Shown here: one piece after another, positions 7,423-16,092 of the stretch
How the letters are laid out: each line of letters begins with the position of its first letter
Position numbering within the stretch: position 1 is the stretch's first letter
NCBI GenBank assembly: GCA_029262115.1
Contig: JAJCZZ010000048.1
Coordinates: forward strand, 1-44,686
DNA from: Gemmatimonadota bacterium
GTDB taxonomy: Bacteria > Gemmatimonadota > Gemmatimonadetes > Longimicrobiales > Gaopeijiaceae
Length of the DNA: 44,686 nucleotides
Direction: 5' to 3'
Made by a program: the position numbers and the translations under genes
The notes under the pieces: generated by a model
The model's database searches: none
What the model was told of the DNA's origin: nothing
The model's input: the letters and a program-made list of their open reading frames with translations, nothing else

Positions 7423-10401
7423 TCACGCGAGCTGCCGTTTCGCAAGTTCCTGGAAGAGCCCCGGGCGTGCGAGAAGCTCCTCGTACGTGCCTTCGTCCAC
7501 CATCCGGCCTTCGTTCATGACGTGGATCCGGTGGGCGTGGACGACCGTACTCAGGCGGTGCGCGATCACGATGCGGGTCGCCTGGAGGCGGTCCAGGCTC
7601 TCGCTCACGATCGACTGTGTCCTGGTATCCAGGGCGCTCGTGGCCTCGTCGAAGAAGAGGAACCGAGGCCGGCGGACCATGGCTCGGGCAATCATCAACC
7701 GCTGTCGCTGTCCCCCGGACAGCGTAACTCCCGCGCTGTCGATGCGGGTGTGCATACCCATCGGCATCTGTTCGATGTCGGCCGCGAGACCCGCCATCCT
7801 CGCCGCCTCCCAGGCGTCGTCCACGGTGAGCGGGGTGGAGCCCACGATGTTCTCGTAGAGGCTCCCGTCGCGGAATCCGCTGAATTGGAGGACAATCCCC
7901 ATCTGCCGCCGGACCGCCGCGACATCGAGTTCCTGGAGATCCTGCCCATCGTAGTAGATCGACCCCGTATCAGCTTGCTCGAATCCCAGGAGGAGACGAA
8001 GCAGCGTGGACTTCCCCGACCCGGACGGGCCCACGAGAGCCACATATCCGCCGGCGGGAACGTGAAGGGACACCGACTCCAGAACGTGCGGGCCTTCTGC
8101 CTCGTAGCGAAAAGACAGCTGACTTACTTCGACCTCCCCGCTCAGGTCTCCGGGGGCACTCTTGGATTCGCTGACCTCCGGGACCGCTTCCAGGATGGGC
8201 TCGATCCGACGGTACAGGGGCACGATCGCCAGGGCCGCGAGCGCCGCCAGGGCCATGGAGAGCGCCGTCCCCAGGAAGGTCCCGAAAGAGGCGTTGAACG
8301 CGAGGAAGTCCCCGGTAGTGAGAACCTGGCCGTCACCCCTGATCAAGGAAAGCGCCAGCCAGAATACGGCCGCCGTCGCCAGGACAGGGAACACGCCGTT
8401 CACTGTTGCCAGGATGTTTTGGATCGTCCCGGCCCGAAAGGCGACCCGCTTTTTCTCCGCGAAGGCGTCCGCCCACGTCGCAAACGCCCGTTCCTCCGCA
8501 CCCGCGACTCGAAGTTTCGAGATCCCGGTGATCAACTGCAACACCAGGCCCGAAACGCTGCCCTCGATCTCCGCCAGCCGCCGCTGGAACCGGAGACTAT
8601 ACAAGCCGATGATGACCGTCATCCCAACCAGAACGGTCGAAAGTACGACGGCCAGGAGCGCGAGTTTCCACGAATAGTAGAAGAGCAGTGCGAAATGAAA
8701 GACCCCGAAAATCCCACTGACCAGTGTCGAAGCCACCACACCCGAGACCACCTTCCGGATGGCGTTGACCCCGAGGGCGCGTACAGCGAGGTCGCCCGAG
8801 GTGAAGTTGCGGAAAAAGGAGGGTGGAAGATTGAGAAGCCGGTCCCAGATCCCGCTCTGGACCCTCATATTCGCGGCACTCTCCACCCGAAGGACGGCGA
8901 TGCTCCGGACCAGAGAGAACAGCCCCACGCTGAGAGCGCTCACGACCAGGGCAAGCGTGAGTTCCACCAACTGCACACGCCTGGACTCGGGAATGATCGT
9001 GTCGACGAGGTACCCCACCGCGACGGGCGTCACGAGCCCGAGCAGGCCACCGGCCACCCCCATGAGAACGATCGTCCAGAGGTCTCGACCCCTTCCTTCC
9101 AACGCGAACTTCAGCAGGGCCGTCCCGGACACACCTCCGGGCGGAAGCGGCTCATGGAAGACCATCGCGAATGGCGAGAGGGTCTCGGCAATCTCCGGCG
9201 TGACCGGACGGCGTGTCCCCGCGACGGGGTCGATGATCTCGTAGCGCCTGGCCGAAAGCGGGATCAGGGCCACAGGAGCCTGGGTGGCCTCCACGCTGCC
9301 GAGCAGCGGGCCATGGTCCCGCTCCCACCACGCTCCCCGCAGAACCACCTGCCGCACACGGACACGTGATGCCCGCGCGATCTCGGCAACTCGATCGGAA
9401 TTGCTGATCCCGGCAGCGCCCGCGACGGGCAGCACGATGCGCACGCCCAGGTCCGACCCCACATGGCGGGCGGCCTGGTAGACGGGATCGGCTCCCGGCT
9501 CTGGGACGATAGGCTCCGTGCCGGGGCGGTCGAGAACTCCCGTCAGGCTCCGCACCGCGTGGCGGAGCGTCGCCTTGTCGGCGTCCGCCCTCTCCCGAAG
9601 GTCGACCCGCTCCCGTTCACGGGCCGATACCGTGTCGTCGTGGAGCAGCGCCCGCAGGGCTTGATCGAATCCACGGACGCCGGCCAGTCGCGGGTCCGCC
9701 TCGAGAAGCGCGGCGGTGGACAGGGTCGTCAACTCGATCGCTTCCACCGTGCGAAGCCAGGTTCGCTCGGCCAGCGGAAAGAAGCCGTCGGGAGCAAGCG
9801 GGGTCCGGTCCAGATACAGGGCTCCGTTCGCCGTTGGGCGGGTCCAGATCGTACCTCGGGTCGGGCCGGCGCACTGACCTGCGTCGAACTCCCGCGACTC
9901 CCCCGGCACGAGAGGCTGAAGCGTGCCGACCGGGCTTTCGTGGGACACGGCATCGGACAACGCCTCCACCCAATCATCCAGCAACCGGCCGATTGCCGCG
10001 CTGTGACGCCCGTCTCTGAGTTGATCGCGCAGCGCATCGTGGGGTAGGCGCTCAACCACGGTCCCGTGAACCGGTACAGCGAGCAGAGCGGACGGGGCCG
10101 TATCCGGCCGGTGCTCGAAGGCCCACACGGCCCGGCCCGGTCCAAATCGAGCTACGTGGTACCGCCGGCCGACGGGCGCCGCGCCCTCGAGGGCGACCGC
10201 GAAGACATCGATCGCTCCAGAACGGATCCACCAGAGCGCACTCTCGCCGCGCAACAAGAACGGGGTATTCGCTCCGACCTCCGAACACACGCCCTCACCC
10301 TCGAACAGCGCCTCGAGGGCGGGGTCGTGGTCGACGGCGAATACGGGTTCGACTGGCACGTCACCCGACTCCGATGAGCTTGGCGTAGGGTCCGTCCGCA
10401 T
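7423..10401 (-). CDS. NHLP-system ABC exporter, permease/ATPase with cNMP-like N-terminus
   Basis: A 992-residue inner-membrane half-transporter of the second NHLP exporter type. Residues about 30-150 resemble a cyclic-nucleotide-binding fold (ARFGPGRAVWAFEH). A long intermediate domain follows, then six membrane helices at about 430-720 and the ATPase from about 755. Walker A is GPSGSGKST near 790, the signature LSGGQRQR near 893 and Walker B FLFFDEATSALD near 911. It lacks the C39 peptidase carried by its upstream partner, with which it overlaps by 41 bases, so the two probably form a heterodimer or successive export steps. It is the last gene of the operon. Confidence 0.92.
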   Translation of the reverse strand: MRTDPTPSSSESGDVPVEPVFAVDHDPALEALFEGEGVCSEVGANTPFLLRGESALWWIRSGAIDVFAVALEGAAPVGRRYHVARFGPGRAVWAFEHRPDTAPSALLAVPVHGTVVERLPHDALRDQLRDGRHSAAIGRLLDDWVEALSDAVSHESPVGTLQPLVPGESREFDAGQCAGPTRGTIWTRPTANGALYLDRTPLAPDGFFPLAERTWLRTVEAIELTTLSTAALLEADPRLAGVRGFDQALRALLHDDTVSARERERVDLRERADADKATLRHAVRSLTGVLDRPGTEPIVPEPGADPVYQAARHVGSDLGVRIVLPVAGAAGISNSDRVAEIARASRVRVRQVVLRGAWWERDHGPLLGSVEATQAPVALIPLSARRYEIIDPVAGTRRPVTPEIAETLSPFAMVFHEPLPPGGVSGTALLKFALEGRGRDLWTIVLMGVAGGLLGLVTPVAVGYLVDTIIPESRRVQLVELTLALVVSALSVGLFSLVRSIAVLRVESAANMRVQSGIWDRLLNLPPSFFRNFTSGDLAVRALGVNAIRKVVSGVVASTLVSGIFGVFHFALLFYYSWKLALLAVVLSTVLVGMTVIIGLYSLRFQRRLAEIEGSVSGLVLQLITGISKLRVAGAEERAFATWADAFAEKKRVAFRAGTIQNILATVNGVFPVLATAAVFWLALSLIRGDGQVLTTGDFLAFNASFGTFLGTALSMALAALAALAIVPLYRRIEPILEAVPEVSESKSAPGDLSGEVEVSQLSFRYEAEGPHVLESVSLHVPAGGYVALVGPSGSGKSTLLRLLLGFEQADTGSIYYDGQDLQELDVAAVRRQMGIVLQFSGFRDGSLYENIVGSTPLTVDDAWEAARMAGLAADIEQMPMGMHTRIDSAGVTLSGGQRQRLMIARAMVRRPRFLFFDEATSALDTRTQSIVSESLDRLQATRIVIAHRLSTVVHAHRIHVMNEGRMVDEGTYEELLARPGLFQELAKRQLA

Positions 10402-12598
10402 CCTTCATCCCGTTGTGCGTGCCACGTTGGACCACTCTTCCCCGGTCCATGACAATGATTTCGTCGCAGTCGCGGATCGTACTCAATCGGTGTGCGACAA
10501 TCAGGCACGTGCATCCCCGGCGGCGGAGTCTGTCGTCCACACGCTCCTCGGTCGCGGGGTCCAGGGCGCTGGTGGCCTCGTCCAGGACGAGGATGGACGG
10601 GTCACCCACCAAGGCGCGCGCGATCTCGAGGCGCTGTCGCTGACCGCCGCTGAAGTTCATCCCTCCCTCGCTCACTTCGCTGTCGTATCCCCCCTTTCGG
10701 CTCATGACATCCTCGTGGATCTGTGCGTCACGAGCTGCTTCGACGATTTGATGGCCCGGGATCAGATCGCTCCACAGTGTCAGATTCTCCCGAACCGTTC
10801 CGGTGAAGAGAAAAATTTCCTGATCGACAACGGCCAGTGAGTTCGTCAAGACCAGGCGCGAGTGCTCTTCCCGGGGTAGGCCGTCGAAAAGTACAGAGCC
10901 ACTCCAGGGTTGGTAGAGACCGGCAACGAGGCGTGCGATGGTCGACTTCCCCGACCCCGACCCTCCCACGAGCGCGACCCGCGCGCCGGGTTCGAGAACC
11001 AGGTCAAACCCCTCGATCAGGGGGGGATCGAGACGACTGTATCCGAATTCGACGTCACGCAGTTCCAGCCGCCCGACCAACCGTCCTTCCGACGTCGAAG
11101 GCACCACAACATGGCTGGGCGTGGGCTGTACATCTTCGAAGTAGACGTCCTGCTCGTAGCGCAGCACGTCTTCAATGCGATTGAGATCTCCCTCGACGTC
11201 CTGAAGACGTGTGCCCATCGCCGTGAGGTTGTTGACGGGCGCCATGAAGCTGCCGGTCAGGCTCTGGAACGCGATGAGTGAACCCAACGTCAGTTCACCC
11301 GCCATCACGGCGAGCCCCCCCACGCCCAGGATGGCCGCGCTATTGATCGCGGAGAGAAACGGCGGCACGGCGCCCAGGGTCTGCGTCGCCACCCCCAATT
11401 CCTGTTCCCCATTCATCGTCTGGGCCTGGAAGCCAGCCCACTGAGCGAAGAAGTCCGACTCGGTACCGGTGGCCTTCAGCGTCTCGATTGAAACCAGCCC
11501 GGCCATCGACACCCCTGCCAGGCGCCCCTGGTCCTGGAGGAGCTTCTGGTTGGCGTCGATCCGGCGACGCGCGATCGCACGTAACGCCACCACATTCAAC
11601 AGTGCGACGCCGATCACGATCAGGGTGAGCGTCGCGTCGTACATGAACATCAAGAGCGCGAAGAACCCGACGGTGAGAAGTCCGAGCAGGTTGACCGCAA
11701 GTTCACCCGAGAGCAGTTGTGCCACCCGGTCGTTGATGCCGACCCGTGTCCCGATTTCGCCCGCGTACCGTTGTGTGAAGAAGACGACGGGTAACCGTAG
11801 GACGTGCCATAGGAACGAGCCGGACATCGAGAGAGCCAACTTCGTCTCGAGCCGGAGGAGAAAATATTGCTGGAGGTAGGTGAGGGCGCCGCGCATGACC
11901 GCGGTGATCACGATCGCGACCACCAGCGGGATCATCCACTGGTCCATCCCTCGGATGAGGACATCGTCGACGAATATCTTGCTGAACACCGGGATGACAA
12001 GCCCGGGGACGACGAGCAGCAGACCGACGATCACCGCGAAGGCGAGGGCGCCCTCGGAACCCTGCACCCGCCTTCGCAGCTTACCGATGAGCCCCGGACG
12101 CGAACCACCTCTCTCGAATTCCGGCCCCGGCTGCATGGAAAGCACAACGCCTGTCAGCCCTTCATCGAACTCCTGAGCCGACATCGTCCGCCGACCCATG
12201 GCCGGGTCGTTGACGTACACTCTGTCCCCGCGGAAGCCCTCGAGAACGATGAAGTGGTTGAAGTTCCAGAAGACGATGAGCGGAAGGGGTAGCTCACCCT
12301 TCTCCAACTGCGCGGGCTCCTTCCGGAAGCCCTTCGACTCGAAACCGTACCGCCGCGCGGCGCGCAGGACGTTGATGGCCTTACTGCCGTCCCTGGAAAC
12401 GCCACACTCCACCCTGAGCTCTTCGAGCGGTACAATCCGACCGTAGTGGGCCATGACGATCGCCAGCGCCGCGGCCCCACATTCCACGGCTTCCATCTGG
12501 ATCACCGTGGGCGTCGCGGAAATCGGGTTGCGCCAGCGCCGCCAGGGAGCACCCATGACTTCCCGAGCCCGCCGGACCCAGTCAGCCATTCCAGCCAT
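10361..12598 (-). CDS. NHLP-system C39 peptidase/permease/ATPase exporter
   Basis: A 745-residue exporter. The N-terminal C39 peptidase has the full catalytic set: oxyanion Q34, C40 in MEAVECGAAAL, H115 in NFNHFIVLEG and D131 in NDP. This domain cuts after the double glycine of leader peptides during export. Transmembrane helices span about residues 185-460. The ATPase shows GGSGSGKST, FSGGQRQRLEIARAL and ILVLDEATSALDP. I chose ATG at 12598 (TGATG overlap with the HlyD stop, GGAG eight bases upstream) over the TTG at 12601. The partner substrate is the precursor encoded at 17783-18487, whose leader ends in GG. Confidence 0.95.
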   Translation of the reverse strand: MAGMADWVRRAREVMGAPWRRWRNPISATPTVIQMEAVECGAAALAIVMAHYGRIVPLEELRVECGVSRDGSKAINVLRAARRYGFESKGFRKEPAQLEKGELPLPLIVFWNFNHFIVLEGFRGDRVYVNDPAMGRRTMSAQEFDEGLTGVVLSMQPGPEFERGGSRPGLIGKLRRRVQGSEGALAFAVIVGLLLVVPGLVIPVFSKIFVDDVLIRGMDQWMIPLVVAIVITAVMRGALTYLQQYFLLRLETKLALSMSGSFLWHVLRLPVVFFTQRYAGEIGTRVGINDRVAQLLSGELAVNLLGLLTVGFFALLMFMYDATLTLIVIGVALLNVVALRAIARRRIDANQKLLQDQGRLAGVSMAGLVSIETLKATGTESDFFAQWAGFQAQTMNGEQELGVATQTLGAVPPFLSAINSAAILGVGGLAVMAGELTLGSLIAFQSLTGSFMAPVNNLTAMGTRLQDVEGDLNRIEDVLRYEQDVYFEDVQPTPSHVVVPSTSEGRLVGRLELRDVEFGYSRLDPPLIEGFDLVLEPGARVALVGGSGSGKSTIARLVAGLYQPWSGSVLFDGLPREEHSRLVLTNSLAVVDQEIFLFTGTVRENLTLWSDLIPGHQIVEAARDAQIHEDVMSRKGGYDSEVSEGGMNFSGGQRQRLEIARALVGDPSILVLDEATSALDPATEERVDDRLRRRGCTCLIVAHRLSTIRDCDEIIVMDRGRVVQRGTHNGMKDADGPYAKLIGVG

Positions 12599-13896
12599 CA
12601 AGGGGACTCCACCCCACTCCCCATCCCCAGCTTCCGCTTGAAGAACGGGATGACCAGACTGATGGGCTTCCGCTCGTCGATCACGACCGAGACTCCGGCC
12701 AGGGTACCGCTCGTGATCTGGGTCGACGGGCCGTCACCGGACGACCACTGAAAGCCGCTCTCGGTATCGCGCGAACGCTCCAGACCGGCGTAGACCGCAA
12801 TGGGCGCGCCACCTGCGGTCAGTGTCCGCACGAGTTGGTCGTTCGCCAACACCCGCATCATGCCCGCGTAAGTGGCGGGGAACGACGAGACGTGCTGGAT
12901 CTCCCCGATCATGAACCCGTACTCCTCGCGGCGAATCGTCGTCGGCGAGATCTGCGCCGTCATCCCCGCTTCGACCTTCTTTCCCTCCGTGAGCGGCATA
13001 TAGATGACCGCCGTGAGTTCGCCCGGGCTGGCACCGACCGCATCGGCTACTTCGAGGTTCACCAGCGGCTCGGTCGGTCGGATTACGTCGCCCCTACTCG
13101 CCATGATCTCGACGACACGACCGGCGGTCGTGCTCTCGATCTCGGTCGCGCGCCCCAACTGCTCCTCGAGGGCGAACACGGCGCGCTCGGCTTCCGCCAC
13201 GCCGAACCCGCTCGTCATGCGTTCCTGCTCATCCCGGTTTCGGATGTCCAGGGCTTGAACATCGAGCTGGCGAAGCTGGTTCAGCCCTCGATCGAGTTGA
13301 CCTTGCGTGGCGGTGTGCTGGTCCCGCGTGGCCAGGAGCGCCTGGCGAGTAATCAGGCCGCGCCCAACCAACTGCTCCTGGCTGACCAGACGTTCCTCCA
13401 GATTGGTGAGGCGCTCCTCGGCAGCGGAGATCTCGGACTCGATCGCAGCCCGCTCCCGATCGAGTTGGTCCAGCAGGAGACGCGTGTTTTCCGTGACGAA
13501 CGTCTCGCGCTGCAGGTGCTGCTGTCGGGCCTCTCCCAACGCCGCGCGCGCGCTTCGTAACCGCTCCGTCAATTCTGGTTGCTCGAGGCGGGCCACGACC
13601 TGCCCGGGCCGCACCTGGTCGCCGATGTCCACCGTCACCTCAGTGACCATGCCGCCAGTAGGCGAGACGATGTCGGCCACACCCCCCGCTCGAAGGAGGA
13701 TACCCATACCGTTCACTTTGGTGGGGATGCTCCCGACAAGGCTCCACAGAATCGCAGAGACGAGGAGACCGCCCAGCATCACCAACGCGATCCAACCCTT
13801 CGGAGTGGTGACCTCCATGAGTTGGTCGAGTTGATCCGGCGAAGCGAGGCGGTCCAGAGCCGCCTTCCTGTAGACCTCGGAGGCGCCCCCACTCAT
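12598..13896 (-). CDS. HlyD-family adaptor of the NHLP export system
   Basis: A 432-residue periplasmic adaptor (membrane fusion protein). One N-terminal membrane anchor lies at about residues 36-56 (IALVMLGGLLVSAILWSLVG). A split biotinyl-lipoyl-like beta domain (GGMVTEVTVDIGDQVRPGQV and later TTAGRVVEIMASRGDVIRP) flanks a long alpha-helical hairpin rich in Glu, Arg and Gln (about 105-240). It links the ABC exporters to the TolC-like channel. ATG at 13896 overlaps the TolC stop as ATGA, with GGGAGG about eight bases upstream. Confidence 0.92.
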   Translation of the reverse strand: MSGGASEVYRKAALDRLASPDQLDQLMEVTTPKGWIALVMLGGLLVSAILWSLVGSIPTKVNGMGILLRAGGVADIVSPTGGMVTEVTVDIGDQVRPGQVVARLEQPELTERLRSARAALGEARQQHLQRETFVTENTRLLLDQLDRERAAIESEISAAEERLTNLEERLVSQEQLVGRGLITRQALLATRDQHTATQGQLDRGLNQLRQLDVQALDIRNRDEQERMTSGFGVAEAERAVFALEEQLGRATEIESTTAGRVVEIMASRGDVIRPTEPLVNLEVADAVGASPGELTAVIYMPLTEGKKVEAGMTAQISPTTIRREEYGFMIGEIQHVSSFPATYAGMMRVLANDQLVRTLTAGGAPIAVYAGLERSRDTESGFQWSSGDGPSTQITSGTLAGVSVVIDERKPISLVIPFFKRKLGMGSGVESP

Positions 13897-15500
13897 GGCG
13901 GTCCTCCCGTGCCTGGGTCGAGGGGCGCCGTCAGATCCCGGGGCGTAATATCGGCCGGCGATCCCCCGGCCGGTACCAGCGTGCCCGACTGGAGTCGAAG
14001 TTCCACCAGCGCAACCGCGTAGGCTACCTCGCCCGACACCTCGTTCAACAACGCGGACCGCAGGCGGTCCTCGAGATTGATCACGTCGAGGAGTGTCGAA
14101 CTGCCAAGCTGGAACTTCTCCTTTTCGCTTTCTACGGCAGTCCGATACAACCGCACCGCCTCACGGGCGTGGCCGAGGCCGAGGGCGCTCTTCCGAACCG
14201 CATCGAGTGCGACGGTCACCCCTGAGCGGACCCGTCTTCGCAGGTCGGCCAGCCGGATCGCTTGCTGGTCTCGAACCGCTTCCTGTCGATCGATCTCTCC
14301 CCCGGCACGATTCTGCTGCACGGGCCAGTCGTAGCTCAGGGTGCCGGTGAAGTCGAGGCCCGTACGGCGCCGGGCGAGGGGGCTGAAGAAGCGCGCGAAC
14401 TCGGTCCCTTCCACGAGCCCCGCGTAGCCGAACTCGATGATCAGATCGAGATCCGGCTCGCCGGTCTCCAGCAGTCCAGAAACGCGACGTTCGATGGCGC
14501 GGGCCCGAAGCTGTTCGGCTGACACGTCCGCCCGTCGGCTAAGGGCGATGTCGACGAGCGTCCGCTCCAGCGCCTCGAAGTCGGTAGGCGCTCCGACCGA
14601 GTCGGTGGGAATGGGTGGGAAGTCGAACCCGGGAGCAGGCAGGGCCACGATCTCCTCTACGGACAAGCCCATGGTCAGACCCAGCTCGTGGCGGGCACGC
14701 ACGAGATCCTGTTCGCTCCGGATCCGGGCCGCGATCCGATCGGACCGGTTCGCCAGGAGCTGGTTTCTCTCCACGGGGGCGACTTCGTCCGCCGTGATCA
14801 GCGCTTCGGTCTCGACGACCAGGGTGCGGGCGCGCTGTTCGGATTCGGTGACGATCGTGAGCCGCCTGTGCGCCGCGAGGTAGCCCCAATACGCCACTAC
14901 AGCCCCGGCCACCTCGGCCTCGGTGACGTACCGCTGATCCAACCGGACCGCCTCCAGGTCCAAGCGGGCGGCGTTCTCCGTCGCCGCCGCCAAGGTCGTG
15001 CCTCGTTCACTCCACAGGGGTTGGACCAGCAAGAGCCCGAAGCGCCCAATGTTGCTAACGGGCTCCCCGGTGACCGTGCGGTTCTCGCTCCGCTGGACTT
15101 CCACCAACGGACGGAGGGTGGTCCCCCACCTCGTCGTCTTCTCGACACTCGCCTGCCACGTGGTCACCTCGGTGGTGAGGAAGTTCGTCCCCAGGTTGGC
15201 CTCGGCCACGTTGGACAGCGGGGTCTGGTTACGTCCTCGGCTCACGGTGAGCCCGACGGTCGGATCGAACGCGCCGGACGCCGATCGAACCACTCCCCGC
15301 TGCGCGTCCACCGAGAGCGCCTGGAGTCGTACCTGGGGGCTGCGCACCACCACGGCGCGCACGACATCCCACAGATGAAGCGAATCCCCCGGAGCGGCGC
15401 GGCTCGGCGCCGGGGCCGCCGCAGTCTGGGCCGAGAGCGGGAGCGCAGTTGACGCGCATAAAATCGCCGCTTTACGGACCAGCGCTCGTAAACGACCCAT
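13893..15500 (-). CDS. TolC-family outer-membrane efflux protein
   Basis: A 535-residue outer-membrane channel protein. The ATG at 15500 (GGGGAG nine bases upstream) opens a signal peptide (LRALVRKAAILCASTALPLS, then AQ). Two outer-membrane-efflux repeats follow, with typical helical coiled-coil segments and the late motif SSTLLDVINLEDRLRSALLN. The open frame to 15590 was rejected because it would bury the signal peptide. It lies four bases downstream of the cNMP-domain gene and overlaps the HlyD gene. Its presence means the product crosses both membranes of a diderm cell. Confidence 0.92.
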   Translation of the reverse strand: MGRLRALVRKAAILCASTALPLSAQTAAAPAPSRAAPGDSLHLWDVVRAVVVRSPQVRLQALSVDAQRGVVRSASGAFDPTVGLTVSRGRNQTPLSNVAEANLGTNFLTTEVTTWQASVEKTTRWGTTLRPLVEVQRSENRTVTGEPVSNIGRFGLLLVQPLWSERGTTLAAATENAARLDLEAVRLDQRYVTEAEVAGAVVAYWGYLAAHRRLTIVTESEQRARTLVVETEALITADEVAPVERNQLLANRSDRIAARIRSEQDLVRARHELGLTMGLSVEEIVALPAPGFDFPPIPTDSVGAPTDFEALERTLVDIALSRRADVSAEQLRARAIERRVSGLLETGEPDLDLIIEFGYAGLVEGTEFARFFSPLARRRTGLDFTGTLSYDWPVQQNRAGGEIDRQEAVRDQQAIRLADLRRRVRSGVTVALDAVRKSALGLGHAREAVRLYRTAVESEKEKFQLGSSTLLDVINLEDRLRSALLNEVSGEVAYAVALVELRLQSGTLVPAGGSPADITPRDLTAPLDPGTGGPP

Positions 15501-15504
15501 CCCG

Positions 15505-16092
15505 TCAGGCTCCCCGGAGTTGTCGGAGTATCCGTTCGAAGCGGGCCCCCGCGAGCGAAACGTTCTCCAGAACGGCCAGGTCCAGTTCATCGTCTTCCAG
15601 CCCGGATGATCTCCTGGCCTCCGTCACCTGGCGGCCCGCCGAGCCCTCCCGATCCCCCCCGCTGGGAGCGTGCACCACCTGGGAGACCGTGCTTCGCAAC
15701 CGGTCGGACAAAAACACCGCGAGAGCGCGGTAGAACCGGGCCGCGAAGCCGTCGTCTCCCTCCAGCTTCTCCCTCACCACGTCGCGAGAGATCTCCAGAA
15801 CGAGTCCCGGTTCCAGCGCCGTTACCGTCGCGGACGGTGGCGCCTGGTCCACAAACGACATCTCACCGAGCACCTCGCCCGCTCCCACTGTGGCGATCTG
15901 CCGGGGAGCCCCGTCCGGTCCACCCGCCGTGACTGAGAAGTGGCCGTCCAGTGTGATGTACAGCGACTCGGTCGGCACCCCCTCCCGGATCATCGTTTCG
16001 GACGCGCCGATCCGCGCTCGACGACCACGGGAGAGCATCCAGTCGATGTCACTGTCGGTGAGTTCGCCCAGGATGTAGAGGACCTTACGCAT
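15505..16092 (-). CDS. Cyclic-nucleotide-binding-domain protein of the NHLP cluster
   Basis: A 195-residue soluble protein. Residues about 5-125 form a CRP/cAMP-binding beta-roll (GASETMIREGVPTESLYITL, GAGEVLGEMSFVDQAPPSAT). No DNA-binding HTH follows; the C-terminus is an acidic helical tail (LEDDELDLAVLENVSL). Such stand-alone cNMP-fold proteins recur in NHLP exporter operons and may act in the export complex rather than in transcription. ATG at 16092 has GGGAGG six bases upstream and overlaps the flavin oxidase gene by 8 bases; the open frame up to 16350 is a shadow of that gene. Confidence 0.85.
   Translation of the reverse strand: MRKVLYILGELTDSDIDWMLSRGRRARIGASETMIREGVPTESLYITLDGHFSVTAGGPDGAPRQIATVGAGEVLGEMSFVDQAPPSATVTALEPGLVLEISRDVVREKLEGDDGFAARFYRALAVFLSDRLRSTVSQVVHAPSGGDREGSAGRQVTEARRSSGLEDDELDLAVLENVSLAGARFERILRQLRGA

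Noticed and set aside
7360-9369. A 669-codon open frame on the plus strand
   Set aside because: It runs opposite the second NHLP ABC exporter, whose motifs are unmistakable. Its product is Arg/His/Pro/Gly-rich with no domains, as expected from antisense of GC-rich coding DNA.
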